This document shows, piece after piece, positions 12,786 through 25,685 of a stretch of 64,000 nucleotides of DNA (within the stretch, counting starts at the first letter, position 1; each line of letters opens with the position of its first letter). The translations under genes were made by a program, and so were the position numbers. The notes under the pieces were generated by a model. It was not told where the DNA came from. It worked only from the letters and a program-made list of their open reading frames with translations, and did no database searches. The DNA is from Ceratothoa steindachneri (lineage: Eukaryota > Arthropoda > Malacostraca > Isopoda > Cymothoidae), in the NCBI GenBank assembly GCA_963969495.1, contig OZ018322.1, positions 159,922,848-159,986,847 on the forward strand. The letters are read 5' to 3'.

Positions 12786-14280
12786 CTAATTTGGGCGAAG
12801 CATAGAAGTAAGAATAGTAGCTTGCCAATAGAAGGAGGGGGGCAGCGAAAACAATATATAATGCATAATTATCACACGTGTTTTAAGCATTCATTTCACC
12901 GCTCTTCGGAAACCTCCTTCTCTACCTTGCAATAGGCCCTCTCTCCTTTCTTCCCTGAAGAGACGTGATCAATCCCAGTTGTCTAAACCAATAATTGTTC
13001 TACGCGCGTTATTTCTTACATCCTAAACACATTCCCTTTAAAATAGTTTCAGCACATTTTAAATAGCTTCGTTGCAAACCCTTAAAGATGGCCATGCTCT
13101 CGATGGATTTCGCCTCATTTACTAGGTTATCATTTGCAGTTAAGGGGGGGCCACATATCCGACCCCGAAGAGGAACTTTCTTAATCGTGGAGTTGTGGCA
13201 TCATCTGGAGAGTTGGGCACTTTCTTGCTAACCAGATCGAATTTTTTCCACTTTATTCTATCAAGCATACCTACCTGCCACACATTTTCACATTCAATAC
13301 CTTAAACAGTATTTTAGCTGACTTTTGGAAATGTTTTTTAATTAAGATACAGCGTTGCTCTGCATTCATTCATTTATGTAAATAATAATTATATTTTTTA
13401 TATTAACTGTAATTATTTACCACCAAATTGCGTTAGGCAGCGGCTGATACCACTAAAATTAACCCCTCCACGAGTTTAGGGCCTATAAACATAAGTTCAC
13501 CCACCTTTTTATTCACCCTCTGTCCCTTTATAACACTGGAGTAATATGTGCTCTATATTCTACTCTTATGACAGTTCAACTCTGGTCGGAAATGACTGAA
13601 TAAAGAGGGCCCCTCTCACTCTCCCACCCTTCTTATCCATCATACAAAATGTCCTACATCTACTTGTACCAATATTAGAAATATGTCTCTCTCAAAAGAA
13701 TTCTCATAGCAAAACTACTTTATCCACCATCTTCCGTGCTTTCCCAAATTGAGAAATTCACTCTTTTATATCTTCTTTTCATAGTACATTTCATGTCAAT
13801 CTAATCAACGTGTACAAACTCATTCTTTGTCTGCCCATTACAATATCTAACGAGGTAAAACTTCAGGTTAATTTAAATAGTTTGCTGCTTTCATTCAAAA
13901 TTAGTCCGCGCGACGTTTCAAGATATTAGCAGTAGAAGCACGAACTATGTATCGCGTCACGTTGGACTTAGTTGGACGGCGTGGTCGGGGAGGATTGATT
14001 TTCCGATCGATGTGTATATTTCCTCTTCAAGGCTTTCTTATTCGGTTCTCACATCAATGTTTTAACTCACAAAATGTTTGACATATGTGCCTTTAAAACA
14101 AATGGAATGCAGGTTCATGCTCTACGTGAGACAAACATGAAAGTGAATGAAATGCTTGTGTGAGCTTGAGTAAATGGAGTTCGATCAGATGTAAACCAGG
14201 ATAGTAAGAGTATAGAGCTTATTCCAGTGATTTAGGCAGTGCTTTTTTGAACTCCATAATTCCTTATGTGAATTTAATAT
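12786..14280. other. Interval without recognised gene
   Basis: Mixed composition with C/T-rich stretches around 12890-12960 and 13490-13760. No protein motif or clear repeat found. Confidence 0.4.
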
Positions 14281-14289
14281 ATGTAGGTG

Positions 14290-15171
14290 CGAAACTACAT
14301 GAGAATACTTTATTGACCCTGTAATTTTCAAGATGAAGCAGAGAAATACAGGTTCTTAAATCTCTTGGGAAATGTAGTCTGTGAATTTAGACGGGTATTG
14401 GATGGTATTGCAGGTAAAGTGAATGCGCAAATACGTGACAGCATGAGGAAAGGGTTAACTGGAACTTTTACTACATAGATAGAGAACGAAAATAAGGGGC
14501 AGGTTATTTTCTGAAAGAAACTTATGTGTAAGAAATACATTCTTTCAACACAAAGATGTGTACAATAACATATGATTAGAAAAGTAAAAGCTTATTGAAT
14601 CAGGGAGAAAGAGGAGAGTATGTGAAAATCCTTGATAGTTGAAGAGAAGGTGTAGGTGTGAGGATAGGTCAAATGTAGTGGAAATATAGAGAATTAATAG
14701 TAGATAGCACAAGAGCTATGTGCGAGTCGGTCAATACTGGAAAGAGTAAGCCAATTTTTTAATGGTGGAATGTTTAATGGATATCAAAAAGTGGCGTACA
14801 TGAAAATGCTTAATAGTGCAGATGAGAATGACAGGAGATTTTATTTGAATGCATAATTTATATGAAAATAAGAGAGAAATATGTTATTAAACGGATTAGA
14901 AAAGCAGCAAATAAATCTCTTCTCGAAGGAAGTGAGAAGTGTGAGGATCCATGAAAGGAAATGCTGTGTGAACATCAAAGACAAGAATGGCATTGTACAT
15001 CTAAACAATCAACACAAAAGTAGATGGGGAAATCACTTTCGTGAGGTGTATAATGTGGGTATGAAAGATAATGCAAATGGAAAAATGATTCACTTTCCTG
15101 CCGTAAATCATGTGGTATATCGGACGATGGAAGATATAAGATTGAAATGGGGTCCACGATATAGTCGCTGA
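14290..15171 (+). pseudogene. RTE-like LINE relic: endonuclease end and endonuclease-RT linker
   Basis: In shifting plus-strand frames the sequence gives NTFFQHKDV (near 14543-14570), a motif from the last third of LINE EEP endonucleases where NTFF.....YT is common. A basic region follows, then the 96-codon frame 14881-15171. That frame has the form of the linker between endonuclease and RT: FSKEVRSVR, NIKDKNG, then RWGNHFREVYNV. No RT motif follows before 15.2 kb, so the element is truncated at its 3' side. Assignment to an RTE-like clade is tentative; it could be another EEP-carrying LINE. Confidence 0.6.
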
Positions 15172-16500
15172 GATGCAAAAATATGTTCGTGATTGTTTTA
15201 TAGTATCGATCTGGCGGATGTGTTCTAAGGCTATAAAAGAGTTACTAAATACTCGGGAATATCAGTGATAGTGCCCAAATTATGTATTACCATTTGCAAT
15301 CCTCCTTTTTACATCCATTTAACATCCAGTTAAATCCTGCCAATTACCTCTTAATTATCCTTTACATATCCTTTAATATCCTTTTATATCCTTGAATATC
15401 ATTCTAAAAATTCACATAAACATTCATAGAAACCAATTGTTCAGATCTTGTGTCGTTTGACTGTAGGCCTGCGTGAGAACGTCAATACCTGGTTCGGCTG
15501 CAAAGAGCTTACCAATAAAGCACAAGCTCTTCCACACTTTGAGTATCCTGATGCATTTCGTCATACCGTTCTCTTCTCAACCTTTCAAAACATAATATCA
15601 GGTTACATTTGTCTTACCAAAATCTCTTCTTTCTATACCGAATGTTTAGTATATTGAAGTAAGGGAGGAGTGATTGGTTAAGTAAACGCAATTGCAATTT
15701 GTCTTTATTAACAAGGCCACAGCTAGAATACTTCCTGGTTGCAACAAGTCGCTTGAAAGTGGGGCGGGTTACTTGGAGTCTGAGGTAAAGGGTGGCACTT
15801 GTTCTGGAGCTATGATGCCAGCGAAAGAGTTGTGTGAATGACATTAATTTCCTCTCAGATGAGTGAAGAATAAATAGGCCACAAAAGGTGTGAGGTTGCC
15901 AGCGGTTGTTATCTACGCCAACAATTACAAAGTTATACGGAGCCAACAAGGACTACTTAATCCACTCAAAGGACAGTTCCATTCTAGACTAATATGTTAA
16001 TAGTCGTCTATGGAAATTTTCGCCACGATGTTTACTCAGGCTACATTCAATTCACAACAGGGCTCACTCACTATTTAAACAATATCAATATTCAAAAAAT
16101 AACAATTAATTTTGTTTTCCAAACTATTCAACCGCTAGCATTTACTACATTCGCGAGGATTGTGTTCCAATTAATTACACTGGTTTGCGTCAAGAATGTA
16201 CCTTAGGTTTGCTGTAATGTTTGTTAATAAAATTGATCTCCTAAATCTTAATCTAGCATCCGTTTTTCTCAATCAGGTCCAGTTTGGGGAAACCAGGGGG
16301 TGATAATAATTTTATATTTATACATGTCCTATATTTCATCAAAATTTCAATAGTTATTGCAATACTGTATTCGCAGTAAATTTTGTGTACATTTTAAGTA
16401 ATTATGTTAATAAGTTTATATTTTTGCAGGTTAGAAATTGCTTAGCAATATAATAAAAACCAAGTAATGGTTTGAGACCTTGAAACACGTACATTTTAAT
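15172..16500. other. Interval without recognised gene; contains an LTR-like segment
   Basis: The minus frame 15614-15949 (111 codons) lies inside a segment bounded by TG and CA (15643-15948). Read on the minus strand it has CTATTTATT and AATAAA signals, so it may be a solo LTR rather than a gene. A second AATAAA lies at about 16229. Neither is confirmed. Confidence 0.3.
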
Positions 16501-16504
16501 CATT

Positions 16505-16810
16505 TGATTTGTCCACAGAGATAAGATTTTCACCACTCATTTCATATTTAAAACTTGCCTTATTTCGACCTACGTGCAAATCTCTACACTTGTCTAAATT
16601 GAGTTTCATGTTCCATTTATTAGACCGTTCCAAGAATTTATCTAGATCCCGAGGAATCTATTTGCTATCGTTCTCATTTCAAATTTTACCTCCAATTTTT
16701 GTATCGTCCACAAATTTGGATAATCTAACAAGTACGCCACTGTCCAGACGTTTACATAAATAATAAACAACAATGGTCCCAACACAGACCCCTGGGGCAC
16801 TTACTAGTTA
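16505..16810 (-). pseudogene. CR1-like LINE RT fragment
   Basis: Minus strand, with one or two frameshifts, reads an APGVCVG (degenerate GVPQGSVLG) block near 16785. Next comes SKFVDDTKIGGK at about 16690-16725, which is the catalytic F.DD box of LINE RTs. Then come DLDKFLERSNKWNMKLN and DKCRDLHVGRNK, matching the RT thumb and connection region. Only about 100 residues survive. The AVDD-type box is intact, unlike the two CR1-like copies at 18 and 29 kb, so this is a separate insertion, closer in style to the copy at the left edge. Confidence 0.7.
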
Positions 16811-17815
16811 GATTTTTCCACTTCAAAAATTTATCCTTTAAAACTACTCTGCTTATAAAGCGTCAAAGAACCACTAAATGCTGTTCACAAAAAATGTGAT
16901 ATAAATATACTTTTTACGCAGTCCCTTTATAGAAAATTAGTTTTAATAATATTTATCAATTGTCTTCTAAAACATATGGACCGTCAAGCGTGTACCTACT
17001 TACATAGAATACGAATTTTATACATGAATCTTTTATTTGCTAGCTAGTTCAATATTTGGTTAATAATTTCTTAAGGCGTTACTCTTAGTATTCCTTCGGT
17101 TATCTAACTCTAATCGATGCGCAAACTTTAATTAATTACTAGAACAAAATTGAGAAGGAGCCCTTGTTAATCTACTATTGAAGAAGTAGGTCTTTGTATT
17201 AAAAAAAAGGATCTTAAATAAAAGTATGTTCAGGTCAGTGAAAGGGAGATATTTAGATGTTAAAAGTGTCTTCGAGATATTATCTTCCGCTTAAGTTTTT
17301 AAGAGGAAAGAGAAAATGCGACATGGTTATATTATATTGAGCAATGATGATGCAGTATAGGGAATGCATTAATTTTAGGTCGTTCAAGAGATAGACTCAT
17401 ACCTTGTAGAGAAAATGATGACTGGATGATTACTATATTGGGCAAAACACAAGAACCGAGAATTTACGGGAACAGTGTTTAAATAGTCCTTAAAAAGATT
17501 TGGTGGGAAAATTTATACTCTTCTGATACAGGTGAGGAGAGTCAAACGACAAAGTTGTATATCAATTAAATTATATCCTTTTAGTTAAAATATTTATTCA
17601 TATGACCATAAGATAAACCCCTAAATATTCAGATTTAGACAAGATTTGTAGGAAAGAGGTAATTCGAGGAACGCTGAATATGTTTGGAGACAAAAAAAAG
17701 CAAAAATACAGCTGTGAGTGATATAAAAGCGACGGGTGTTGAATCAGAAACAGCACTGGTCCATTACGATAGAGTCAAAATAAGAAATAAAAAACGCAGC
17801 GAGAATCCGCCAAAA
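16811..17815. other. AT-rich spacer
   Basis: Nothing recognised. Confidence 0.4.
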
Positions 17816-17818
17816 CTT

Positions 17819-17843
17819 AGACACACACATACACACACTCATC
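17819..17843. repeat. Short (CA)n-like microsatellite
   Basis: ACACACACATACACACACTC, interrupted once. It lies just upstream of a pyrimidine-rich tract. Confidence 0.8.
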
Positions 17844-17849
17844 AAATTC

Positions 17850-18024
17850 TAGGACTGTATTTCTTTGTTTCTCAATCTCACTCTTAACATCTATCTTAAC
17901 CCTTTTATTACTCTCTATTTCTATTTTCTCTCTACTCTCCTTTTTCTGTTTTTCTCTCTTTCTTTTGTATTCTCTCTTTTATTCACTTTCTTTATTAATC
18001 TATCTCTTATTGCTATTTATTATG
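17850..18024. repeat. CT-rich low-complexity tract, left part
   Basis: Degenerate CTCTCTTTTACTCTC-type sequence. It resumes at 19025 beyond the LINE, so the LINE probably inserted into one pyrimidine-rich tract of about 0.8 kb. Confidence 0.75.
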
Positions 18025-19022
18025 TGTTACTAACGGGGTGCCTCAAGGTTCTGTCTTGGAACCACTACTATTCATCATCTACGTCAACGACATGGACGGT
18101 GACATGGTTGCCAAGATTTCCAAATTTGCCGACAATACCAAGCTTGGTATGAACGTTGCAAAGGATGGAGATACTGCCCGCCTGCAGGAAGATCTTAGGA
18201 AGATTGGGGAGTGGTCGGACACGTGGCAAATGCCTTTTAAAGTGGGAAAATGCAAAGTAATGCATATTGGCCACAGAAACCCCCAATCTCAGTATATCCT
18301 TAAGGGGACACCTCTTGAATTGAGTGACACTGAGAAAGACTTGGGTGTAACTATCACTAGCGACCTCAAGCTCTCGAAACAGTGCATCGAAGCAGAGAAG
18401 AAAGCCCAAAGGATGTTAGGCTACATAAAGCGCCAGTTTGGATACCGTAACAGGGAGATAGTACTTGGTCTGTACAACTCCTCCGTTCGGCCGCACCTGG
18501 AGTATGCCGTACAATTTTAGAGTCCTTCGTTTCGAAAGGACATCGCAAGGTTGGAACGCGTACAAGGTAGGGCAACCAAACTGATTCCTTATATCCGACA
18601 TAAAAGTTATGAGGATAGACTAAGGGAAGTAGATCTGTTCTCGCTGGAAACCCGTAGACTTCGTGGTCAGCTCATTGAAGTTTTTAAAATACTTCGAGGG
18701 TTCGACAAATGTTGACTACCGGGATATTTTCACACTGAGTGAGAACAGAACGCACAATCACGGCCTTAAACTTGAACTGAAGCGTTACAACCACAATCAG
18801 TGTGGAAATTCTTTCACCTACATTATTTGTGGTAAGTGGAACGCACTTCCAATGGAAGTTGTCAACAGTGAATCTTTTGACCAGTTCAAGTCAAGACTAG
18901 ATAAAGTCTTGAAAAGTGGTCGTTTAGGGACGCAGAACAATTGAGTAGCCATGTACCCACTCGATTGCTAGTCCAAAGGTACCCTCTCTGAATGGACCGT
19001 AAGGTCTCCTAGGGTACTTCCT
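18025..19022 (+). pseudogene. CR1-like LINE, 5'-truncated 3' end (RT palm to 3' UTR)
   Basis: The homology starts at VTNGVPQGSV and runs through KISKFADNTKLG (catalytic FADD changed to FADN at 18128-18139). It then covers KCKVMHIG, TEKDLGVTITSDLKLS, MLGYIKRQFGYRN and SVRPHLEYAVQF, followed by TAG at 18518-18520. The same frame resumes with SPSFRKDIARLERVQ, and a frameshift near 18710 leads to the terminal WNALPMEVV..ESFDQFKSRLDK block at 18838-18900. The 3' end, GGTACCCTC...CTAGGGTACTT, ends at about 19022 and matches the minus-strand copy at 29.1 kb. Both the D-to-N change and the TAG are shared with that copy. It lacks the endonuclease and the first half of RT, so it could not move by itself. 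Confidence 0.88.
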
Positions 19023-19024
19023 TT

Positions 19025-19690
19025 CCCTGTTACTCCTTGTTACTCTTTTTCGGCCACTCACTCTCCCTCTCTTACGCCCTCTCTTACTTTGTCTCACATA
19101 ATTTCTCGTTCACGTAAACACTTTACCTACTCTCTCTTTTAAACTCTCACTATTAATTTGTCTCTTTCCTTATCTCACTCTTACTCTCCCTCTCTCTTAC
19201 CTTCCCACATTTACTCTCACTTTGACTGTCTCTCTCTCGCGTTTACTCTTTCTCTCTTTTTTCATCTGACTCTTACTCTCCCGCTAACTTAATTTCTCAC
19301 TTTTACTCTCTCCTTATCTTACTCTCTCTCCCTCTCTCTGTCGCTCTCCCTTCCTTACACAGCTGCTCGATCACTCTACTCCTCTCATGCATTAATTCTC
19401 TCTCTCACGCTCTCTCTCCTACTCAGCCTATCACTAACCTTCCTTTTATCGTGCACACACTCTCTTTTTCTTACCTTTTCTTACTTATTTGCACTTTCCC
19501 TTATCCCTTATCTCTTTACCTTACTCTCGCTATACCTAACTCTATTTCTTTCTCTCTTATTTTCACTATCTCTCTTAATTTCTTTCCCTTACTTTCTCTC
19601 TCTTTTACTCACTCTGTCTCTTCCTCTAGTGTACGGAGTTTCGTTCTGTTACGCGCTTCCTCTTACTCTCACTCTTTCTTTCTCCCAAAT
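19025..19690. repeat. CT-rich low-complexity tract, right part
   Basis: Long run of degenerate CTCTCTTACTCTCACT units. The open frame 19451-19774 is a Ser/Leu/Phe-rich product of this composition and not a gene. Confidence 0.8.
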
Positions 19691-22440
19691 TCCAGTGCCA
19701 CCACAATCGAGATCAACATTTTGGTGATCTTGAAAATTATCCTTCTAATTTCTGAGGCTAATAATAAAAACTGACTGCTAAAAGAACCTTCTTCAAATAG
19801 TGAATCCTGAGGCGAATGCAGTTCAAATTTTCGACCAACTATTTAACAACATTTTATCATCCAATCAAGTAATTTCAATCACATCAATGTAAACTGCGAC
19901 ACAGGGAGAACGAATGTTTTAATAACAATTCCGATGAAAGCACATTGATTGGTTAATCATCTGTCTTCTTTAGTTTGTCGAATGCTTATCATCACTCCGT
20001 GTTTGAGACCTTCAATAATAAGGGTGCCGATGTATATAACTTGGAAAACCTGACGAATATTTCGCATCGGTGCGCGAGAGCTCAGGTCTGTTCAGAAGTC
20101 AACAAACTCTAAATGCCATCCAAACAGACCAAACCTACTGAAAACTAGATTAAAATTTTACGTTATTCGCCTAGTGTCTAATTTAGGCGAAAGACACGTC
20201 TCTTTTGCCTTAACTTCTCCTGACCCCATACATTAGTGGGTGTTTGTATCATCTACGGAGAGAAAAAATCTGCAGGCTTCCGCACCTACCGTTTGAAAGG
20301 GAAGCCTTAGAACCCCTCCCTTTTTATCAGAGGCACCACAGAGGTACTAGATTTTATGGTTGTTAGAGGTTTGACCCTTTTATTTGTCCCAGCATCGTAG
20401 GTTGATAGAAGAAGCACTGAGATAGTGTTATCCTTACAGAAATTATCATTCCTTCCAATCCTGTCCATACAGCGAAATTCTCCTTCTATATCCTATACGC
20501 ACTCTCCCCTTGCTATTTCCAATTACAGAAGTGTGTCATTCAATTTTAGGGGCAGAATTTTAGCAGCATTTTTCACCTTGCCTTGAAGTCTAAGTAGTTG
20601 CTTACTAATACAGGAAGTCTGGATGCCTTGATTATTCACGCACTCTGAATTTCTATACATTGCTGGTCACCTTTACAACGCTTCTTAAGGGAATTTACTC
20701 AATGAGTCGCAAGGAAACATTTTACCTGATCACCACATAATCAAAGTTCCATATTTTGAATTCATTTCATCCTTGTCTGCCATAACTTCCACACACCCTC
20801 TTGTGGGCGCCAGTCAACTAAACACAAAATATTGCTATATGAAAACAGTTGTTTGCTTGTTTACGCGCGACCGCGTAACCTGTGCTGATATGATACTGCT
20901 CAAAAGTTAAATTATACTTGATGAATCTATCTTTAAATTGGTCCCAATGTATGAACAACAGTTATCTTGCTGGCAAAACGGCTACAAGTTAAAATTGAAT
21001 TTGTCAGTTAATCGATTCCTTTTGTTCTTCTTAATGTTAGTGGCTCAGTAAAGAAAACGATGTTTCACAGTCATAGAATATGTATTTGAAAATATTGTAA
21101 ATATATATTTAGTCGCTCTTTTAAGGGCACTAAACTTTTCAGCGAGGCTACTATGATCATATAATAATTCACGTTCTTATTATAATACCGCCTCCATGCA
21201 CCGACTCGCTCATAAGACTATAATTCAATTCTAAGAATATCTTTTTCTTCCCATGTGGAGCATACCTAGAATTCTTCTACCCCTTATTGCTAAATTATTA
21301 TCATTGTTAACCTATTCAAAGAGTTTCTTATTGTAAAATCTTGATTGCCACTATATTTTATAAAATGAATTAATTCTTCAAGCTACCTGAACTGTGAAAA
21401 TCTTTAAAAACTGTTCCTTTCCATCTCTTAGAAATAGAGAAAAAGTATTGTTACTTATTATTGATTACAAGATATTCATCACTATATTTCAATAAAATTA
21501 TTAAAAAAAATTCCTGGTGTATCACTTGTGAAAGATGCTTTATTTTAGTCACGCGTGTCACCTTTAGAGAGTAAAAATAAATCCTTCGAGAAATATTGGA
21601 AAGAAAACGAGATAGTTCTCCTCTCTCATTTTGAGTTTTGCTCCATTCCATGTGAAAAAATATCGTCAATTCAGAGAACTGAACGCTCAAACGTTGTAAT
21701 TTGGGAACATTTAACGCTCCATTATTCCTACTTTTGCCTTAAATCGATAAATTAAACAAGAAATGACATTAATGGTTTCGAACGCTAGCTCCGCTGCTGA
21801 AAATTCTTTTTCCTGTGACCGTTTGGGCCGAAAGTAAGAAAATGTTTTTATCATTTGGGACAAACAGTCATTTAAATGGTTCCATCAAATTCAGGATTTC
21901 CCTTATTTGTAAATGGCTGAAAGGATTTTTTTCCCAAATTTGGTTTCTTTTTCTGGTTGTTGTCAATAATGTGAGCTTAGATTAATCATAAAAAGCTTCC
22001 TGTGGTAGATATTCACTGCTTACAATTGATGAGTCAGTTCCATGAAATTTCTTCGCATTTTTAATAGTAAGGAGGCTAATTTGGAGATCGCAGTGTATGT
22101 TCCACATAATTTTTCCTTTTCTTATCTAATTTTAGCATTAGTGTACGAATATGTTTACCATCAGTTGGATATATAAAACATGGATATGTATGCTGTATTT
22201 AAATTGGACCGAGATCGAGACGCATCCATGAGTTGTCTAATTAAGAAAATCTTTGATTGAATTCAAACTCAGCAAATTCAGGTCTTCAACACGAATACAA
22301 AAAAAAGATATAAATATAAAAATATTAGGTTCAACTTTTAATTTTAACTTTATTTTAACTAAATGGGTAAATATTTCTTATTAGTAGCAATAAAGTAATT
22401 TTGATTCAAATCATAATTTAACCGTACAAATTATATATAA
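19691..22440. other. Largest interval with no recognised element in the first half
   Basis: AT-rich, stops in all frames. A small imperfect inverted repeat, GGCGAAAGACACG against CGTCTCTTTTGCC, sits at about 20183-20208. No protein motif seen. Confidence 0.4.
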
Positions 22441-22449
22441 ATTAAAATA

Positions 22450-22940
22450 TATATATAGGAATGGTTAATCTCAACGCCAAGAAAGGCAGAAGAAGACGTC
22501 AATCGATAGAAGAACAGACTCTGCCTCTGATCAAAGCCACCCTGGATGATAACATCGAAATTACCTAGCCTGACCCCACCTTCGCCACTCGAGGATAGAT
22601 GAAGCAGTATTAATTTACCACGAGAAACAGGGGATCAACATCTAGCTGCTTCCAGACATCCTGCTGCCCTCACAACACAGGCAGCCATGCAGCGCGTTGA
22701 CAAACGGACATCCACGGCAACCCTAACTGCACCACGCTTACCCTAGTGTTTAATTACTTTACCTGTACTCCAACCACGCGTGCTGTTTATATTTTAATTT
22801 TAATTTTTCCATTTTAATAATCGGCTACACATTGAATATCTTCTTCTCTGATTTGTCGAAATTAGATGTATAATGTCAAAATGTATTTTGCATTTATATA
22901 GATTAGTTTCATTATGTCTAGTAGTGACGATAAGCTTAAG
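22450..22940 (+). other. GC-richer stretch upstream of a LINE, possibly its 5' part
   Basis: Between 22455 and 22760 base composition rises well above the flanks. One short frame begins with NAKKGRRRRQSIEEQ. I cannot match it to a known domain; its place directly ahead of the LINE endonuclease suggests ORF1 or the ORF2 start of that element. Confidence 0.35.
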
Positions 22941-22954
22941 GACGTCCACATGAC

Positions 22955-25269
22955 AGGATACCAACGACCCCTAAGGAGGGATTTCTTGCCTTTCCAAAGC
23001 TTATTGTTGTTTTCGGACGTAAGAACCAGGTGATATTCATTGGGGACTTGAACATGCACAGCAGAGCTTCAAGCTATATCGGCCACTTCAATAAGGCAGG
23101 TAAAACTTCGATACCTTGCTAGAAAGGAGTATAATCAAACAAATCGGGCCAGAATTTCCAACCTATTTCGGGCTGAGCAGAACCACAGAGCCAAATATTG
23201 TTCTAGTGACTCCAAATAGTGCCTCCATCGACCAGCGATCACGAAATGATTGTTCTGACCCTATCCCTGGATCTGATCCAAGTGAGATGCTACCCCAGAA
23301 AGCAATACAAGAATACTAATTGGAACTGGTACACGACCTAACTGGCGAGATACCAGCATGGAGACCTATTAGAAGCAGCCCACGACGAAGAGAGATGTGG
23401 GAGTCGAAATCTAAATTGATGCACGAGTCAAGGCAGACGTGAAGCACGTCCCCATCGCAACCATCAGAAACCTACCGCACCTACTCAGTAGTGCTCAAAT
23501 TTCGAATCTCGAAAAACAATAATTGTATTGAGAGATGTCATTGAACAAGACGGACCCCAAATTGGAGATAGGCACGATTGCATCGGATAAAGCACGAGCT
23601 GATTACTGCCACGACAGCAGAAAGAAATGCTAGATGGGAACAATTTGTGGAAGCTCTAGATACAGAAACGAATATAACCAAATTTTGGCACAATATTAAG
23701 GTCACAAGAGGCAAGAGACTTGCAAAGTCCAGATTCAATATTCAACATAATAGGAAAAAAGCAAAGGAGCCACAGGAACCTGAAGCGGAATTATACAAGC
23801 ACTGGAGGAAATAATTGATATTTCACTGATAAAAAAGGAGGATCTTAACAGAAATCACGAGATAAAGATGATTGAAGAACTTGAGCAAAATCATCGACAA
23901 CTTCACCAACAATTCTACATCCCGAACACTATTAGGGAAAGAAAGCATAGAACCAGTGACCCTCTAACCTCCAATAGCTCAAGAGTACTCGCTCAAACCA
24001 AGCAGAGGGCACCTGGAGTGTCGGTAATAACGAGAGAGAATTTAGTCCGCGCTTGACTCTTTGCTCAAGAAAATAGTGCTTCTATTTAATGCTACTATCA
24101 GTGCAGGCTATTTCTGGGAGTCAATGAAAAGAAGGAAAATCATTTTCTGCCCAAACCTCGCAACCCTCTTAACAAACCGGGCAACTTAAGACCAATAATC
24201 CGTCTGAAAACATTGGTGAAATTAATATAAAGGGCAATAAATAATAGATTGAATAGACACTTAGAAGAAAGATCACTAATAACTCAGCACCAACTCGGAT
24301 GTGGAAAGAGAGGAAGCACCGAAACGGCTTTAGTAGTCCTCGTCGAGATAATTTCAAAGGCAAGATATGAAAAAAACTATACCGACGTTGTACTTAAGGA
24401 CCTTGAAATAAGCTTGAAAAAGCTGAGGGGCTCCCCAGCGAAGCTACATAAATCCTACCCGCTAGAGTCTCTGTCCTATAGACTTAAAGAGCCCTGTCTA
24501 CGACTTCACGAGATATATTGAATTCGTGGACGACATAACAATAATAACGAATAGTGCATATACGCATGCCCAATCCAATGCGAGAATCACGGCAGCCTAG
24601 ATTAAGAACATTAGTCAGTACGAGCGAAAATGGAAGATCTACACAATCGCGGACAATTGTTCCATCATCCTTATAGGAAGACACAAGACTTCCAGAGTTT
24701 AAATAGAAGATACTAGGTATCGCTACAAAAACGAAGGAAGATTGCTTGGACATACGATCAACTGATACGGTTACGGCAAGCATCTAACGAAGAAAATATA
24801 CATGGCGAACGCAAATCTAACAAAACCTTTCCAGTTCAGAGGCCTAAAGAAGGACAATGGGAAAAAGATTTGCAATTTCCTCTGTAGGGTTACTCTACTC
24901 TACCACCTGGCAGTTCCTTTGAACAGACTCCCCAAAATAAACCCAGTTAAACTCAAGAGAGTTCAGAACTCAGTAGTTTACATTATTAGCGATATCAGAA
25001 GGAGAGATCAGATGAGACTAGGAGACTTACACATTACAATGCGTGTAATGTGTGGGACAAGCTAAATACCATGCTTAGTGAGGAAGACAGAAGAGCAATT
25101 GAAATTCCTCAAGATTACAGAACAAATAATAGAGGCAACTTTAAGAGCGGTAAATCCGACCCGTGAAAGGAACCGGTTCCTATTTATACAGAAATTTGAG
25201 ATTGCTAAGCAATCATTTAAAACATCGTGTAGTAAATTCGAATTGCATAAGACAAACAATAGAAATTAG
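22955..25269 (+). pseudogene. Jockey/I-like LINE ORF2, decayed (endonuclease, RT, C-terminal region)
   Basis: Plus strand, with many stops and frameshifts. The endonuclease shows VIFIGDLNMHSRASSY (~23030-23075) and a SDHE motif (~23238). The linker has WEQFVEALDTETNITKFWHNI (23635-23697). RT gives a PGPDG-equivalent now reading APGVSVI (~24020), KPGNLRPII (~24175), HQLGCGKRGSTETALVVL (~24290-24345) and FVDD at 24523-24534. Roughly 150 bp of the palm between KDLE and FVDD seems deleted. Downstream come QYERKWKIYTIADNCSIILIG, GRLLGHTI, KHLTKKIYMANANLTKPF and NRLPKINPVKLKRVQNSV, as in the C-terminal region of jockey/I-type LINEs. Its ORF1 would be a gag with zinc knuckles, like the one at 28 kb, but I cannot show that they belong together. 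Confidence 0.75.
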
Positions 25270-25480
25270 GAGCAAAATAATAGCTAAAGTGGCGCGAGAG
25301 CATTCATCTTTCGAGGGACGAAGATTAAAGGAAACTAGGAGATGACTGGTTACCCCAGCATCTAAAAATCCACTCTACAATCTCTCTGTACTATACTCAT
25401 ACTAAACTATTTCATTCTAATCTTTTCAAAATAAAGAACGTAATGTTTATAAGTGTAGCTCAAGAAGATTGCCAGTATGG

Positions 25481-25685
25481 TCGAAAGGTATGATGAGGCG
25501 AGATTGTAAGCACGAGATAGAATGGTTTTGATAGAGATTGAATTCTCCACTTCCATTCCCCCTAGTACCTGCACATAAAGGCTCTGGACTCCATTTCTTA
25601 GTCATTGTTCACCCAAAATCAAATTAAACTCTATCAAAACCTTACTTTCTTGAGCTTACAAGCTCGTATTTTCATACCTCAATTT
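25481..25685. repeat. Imperfect inverted repeat, arms ~64 bp
   Basis: Left arm 25481-25544 and right arm 25622-25685 are reverse complements at most positions. For instance TGGTTTTGATAGAG on the left pairs with CTCTATCAAAACC on the right, and ATTGTAAGCACGAGAT with ATTTTGAGCTTACAAG-like sequence. The spacer is about 77 bp. This fits a small MITE-like element or a folded insertion. No target duplication was identified. Confidence 0.55.

Noticed and set aside
19451..19774. 107-codon Ser/Leu/Phe-rich plus frame
   Set aside because: Product of the CT-rich tract; hydrophobicity follows from composition.
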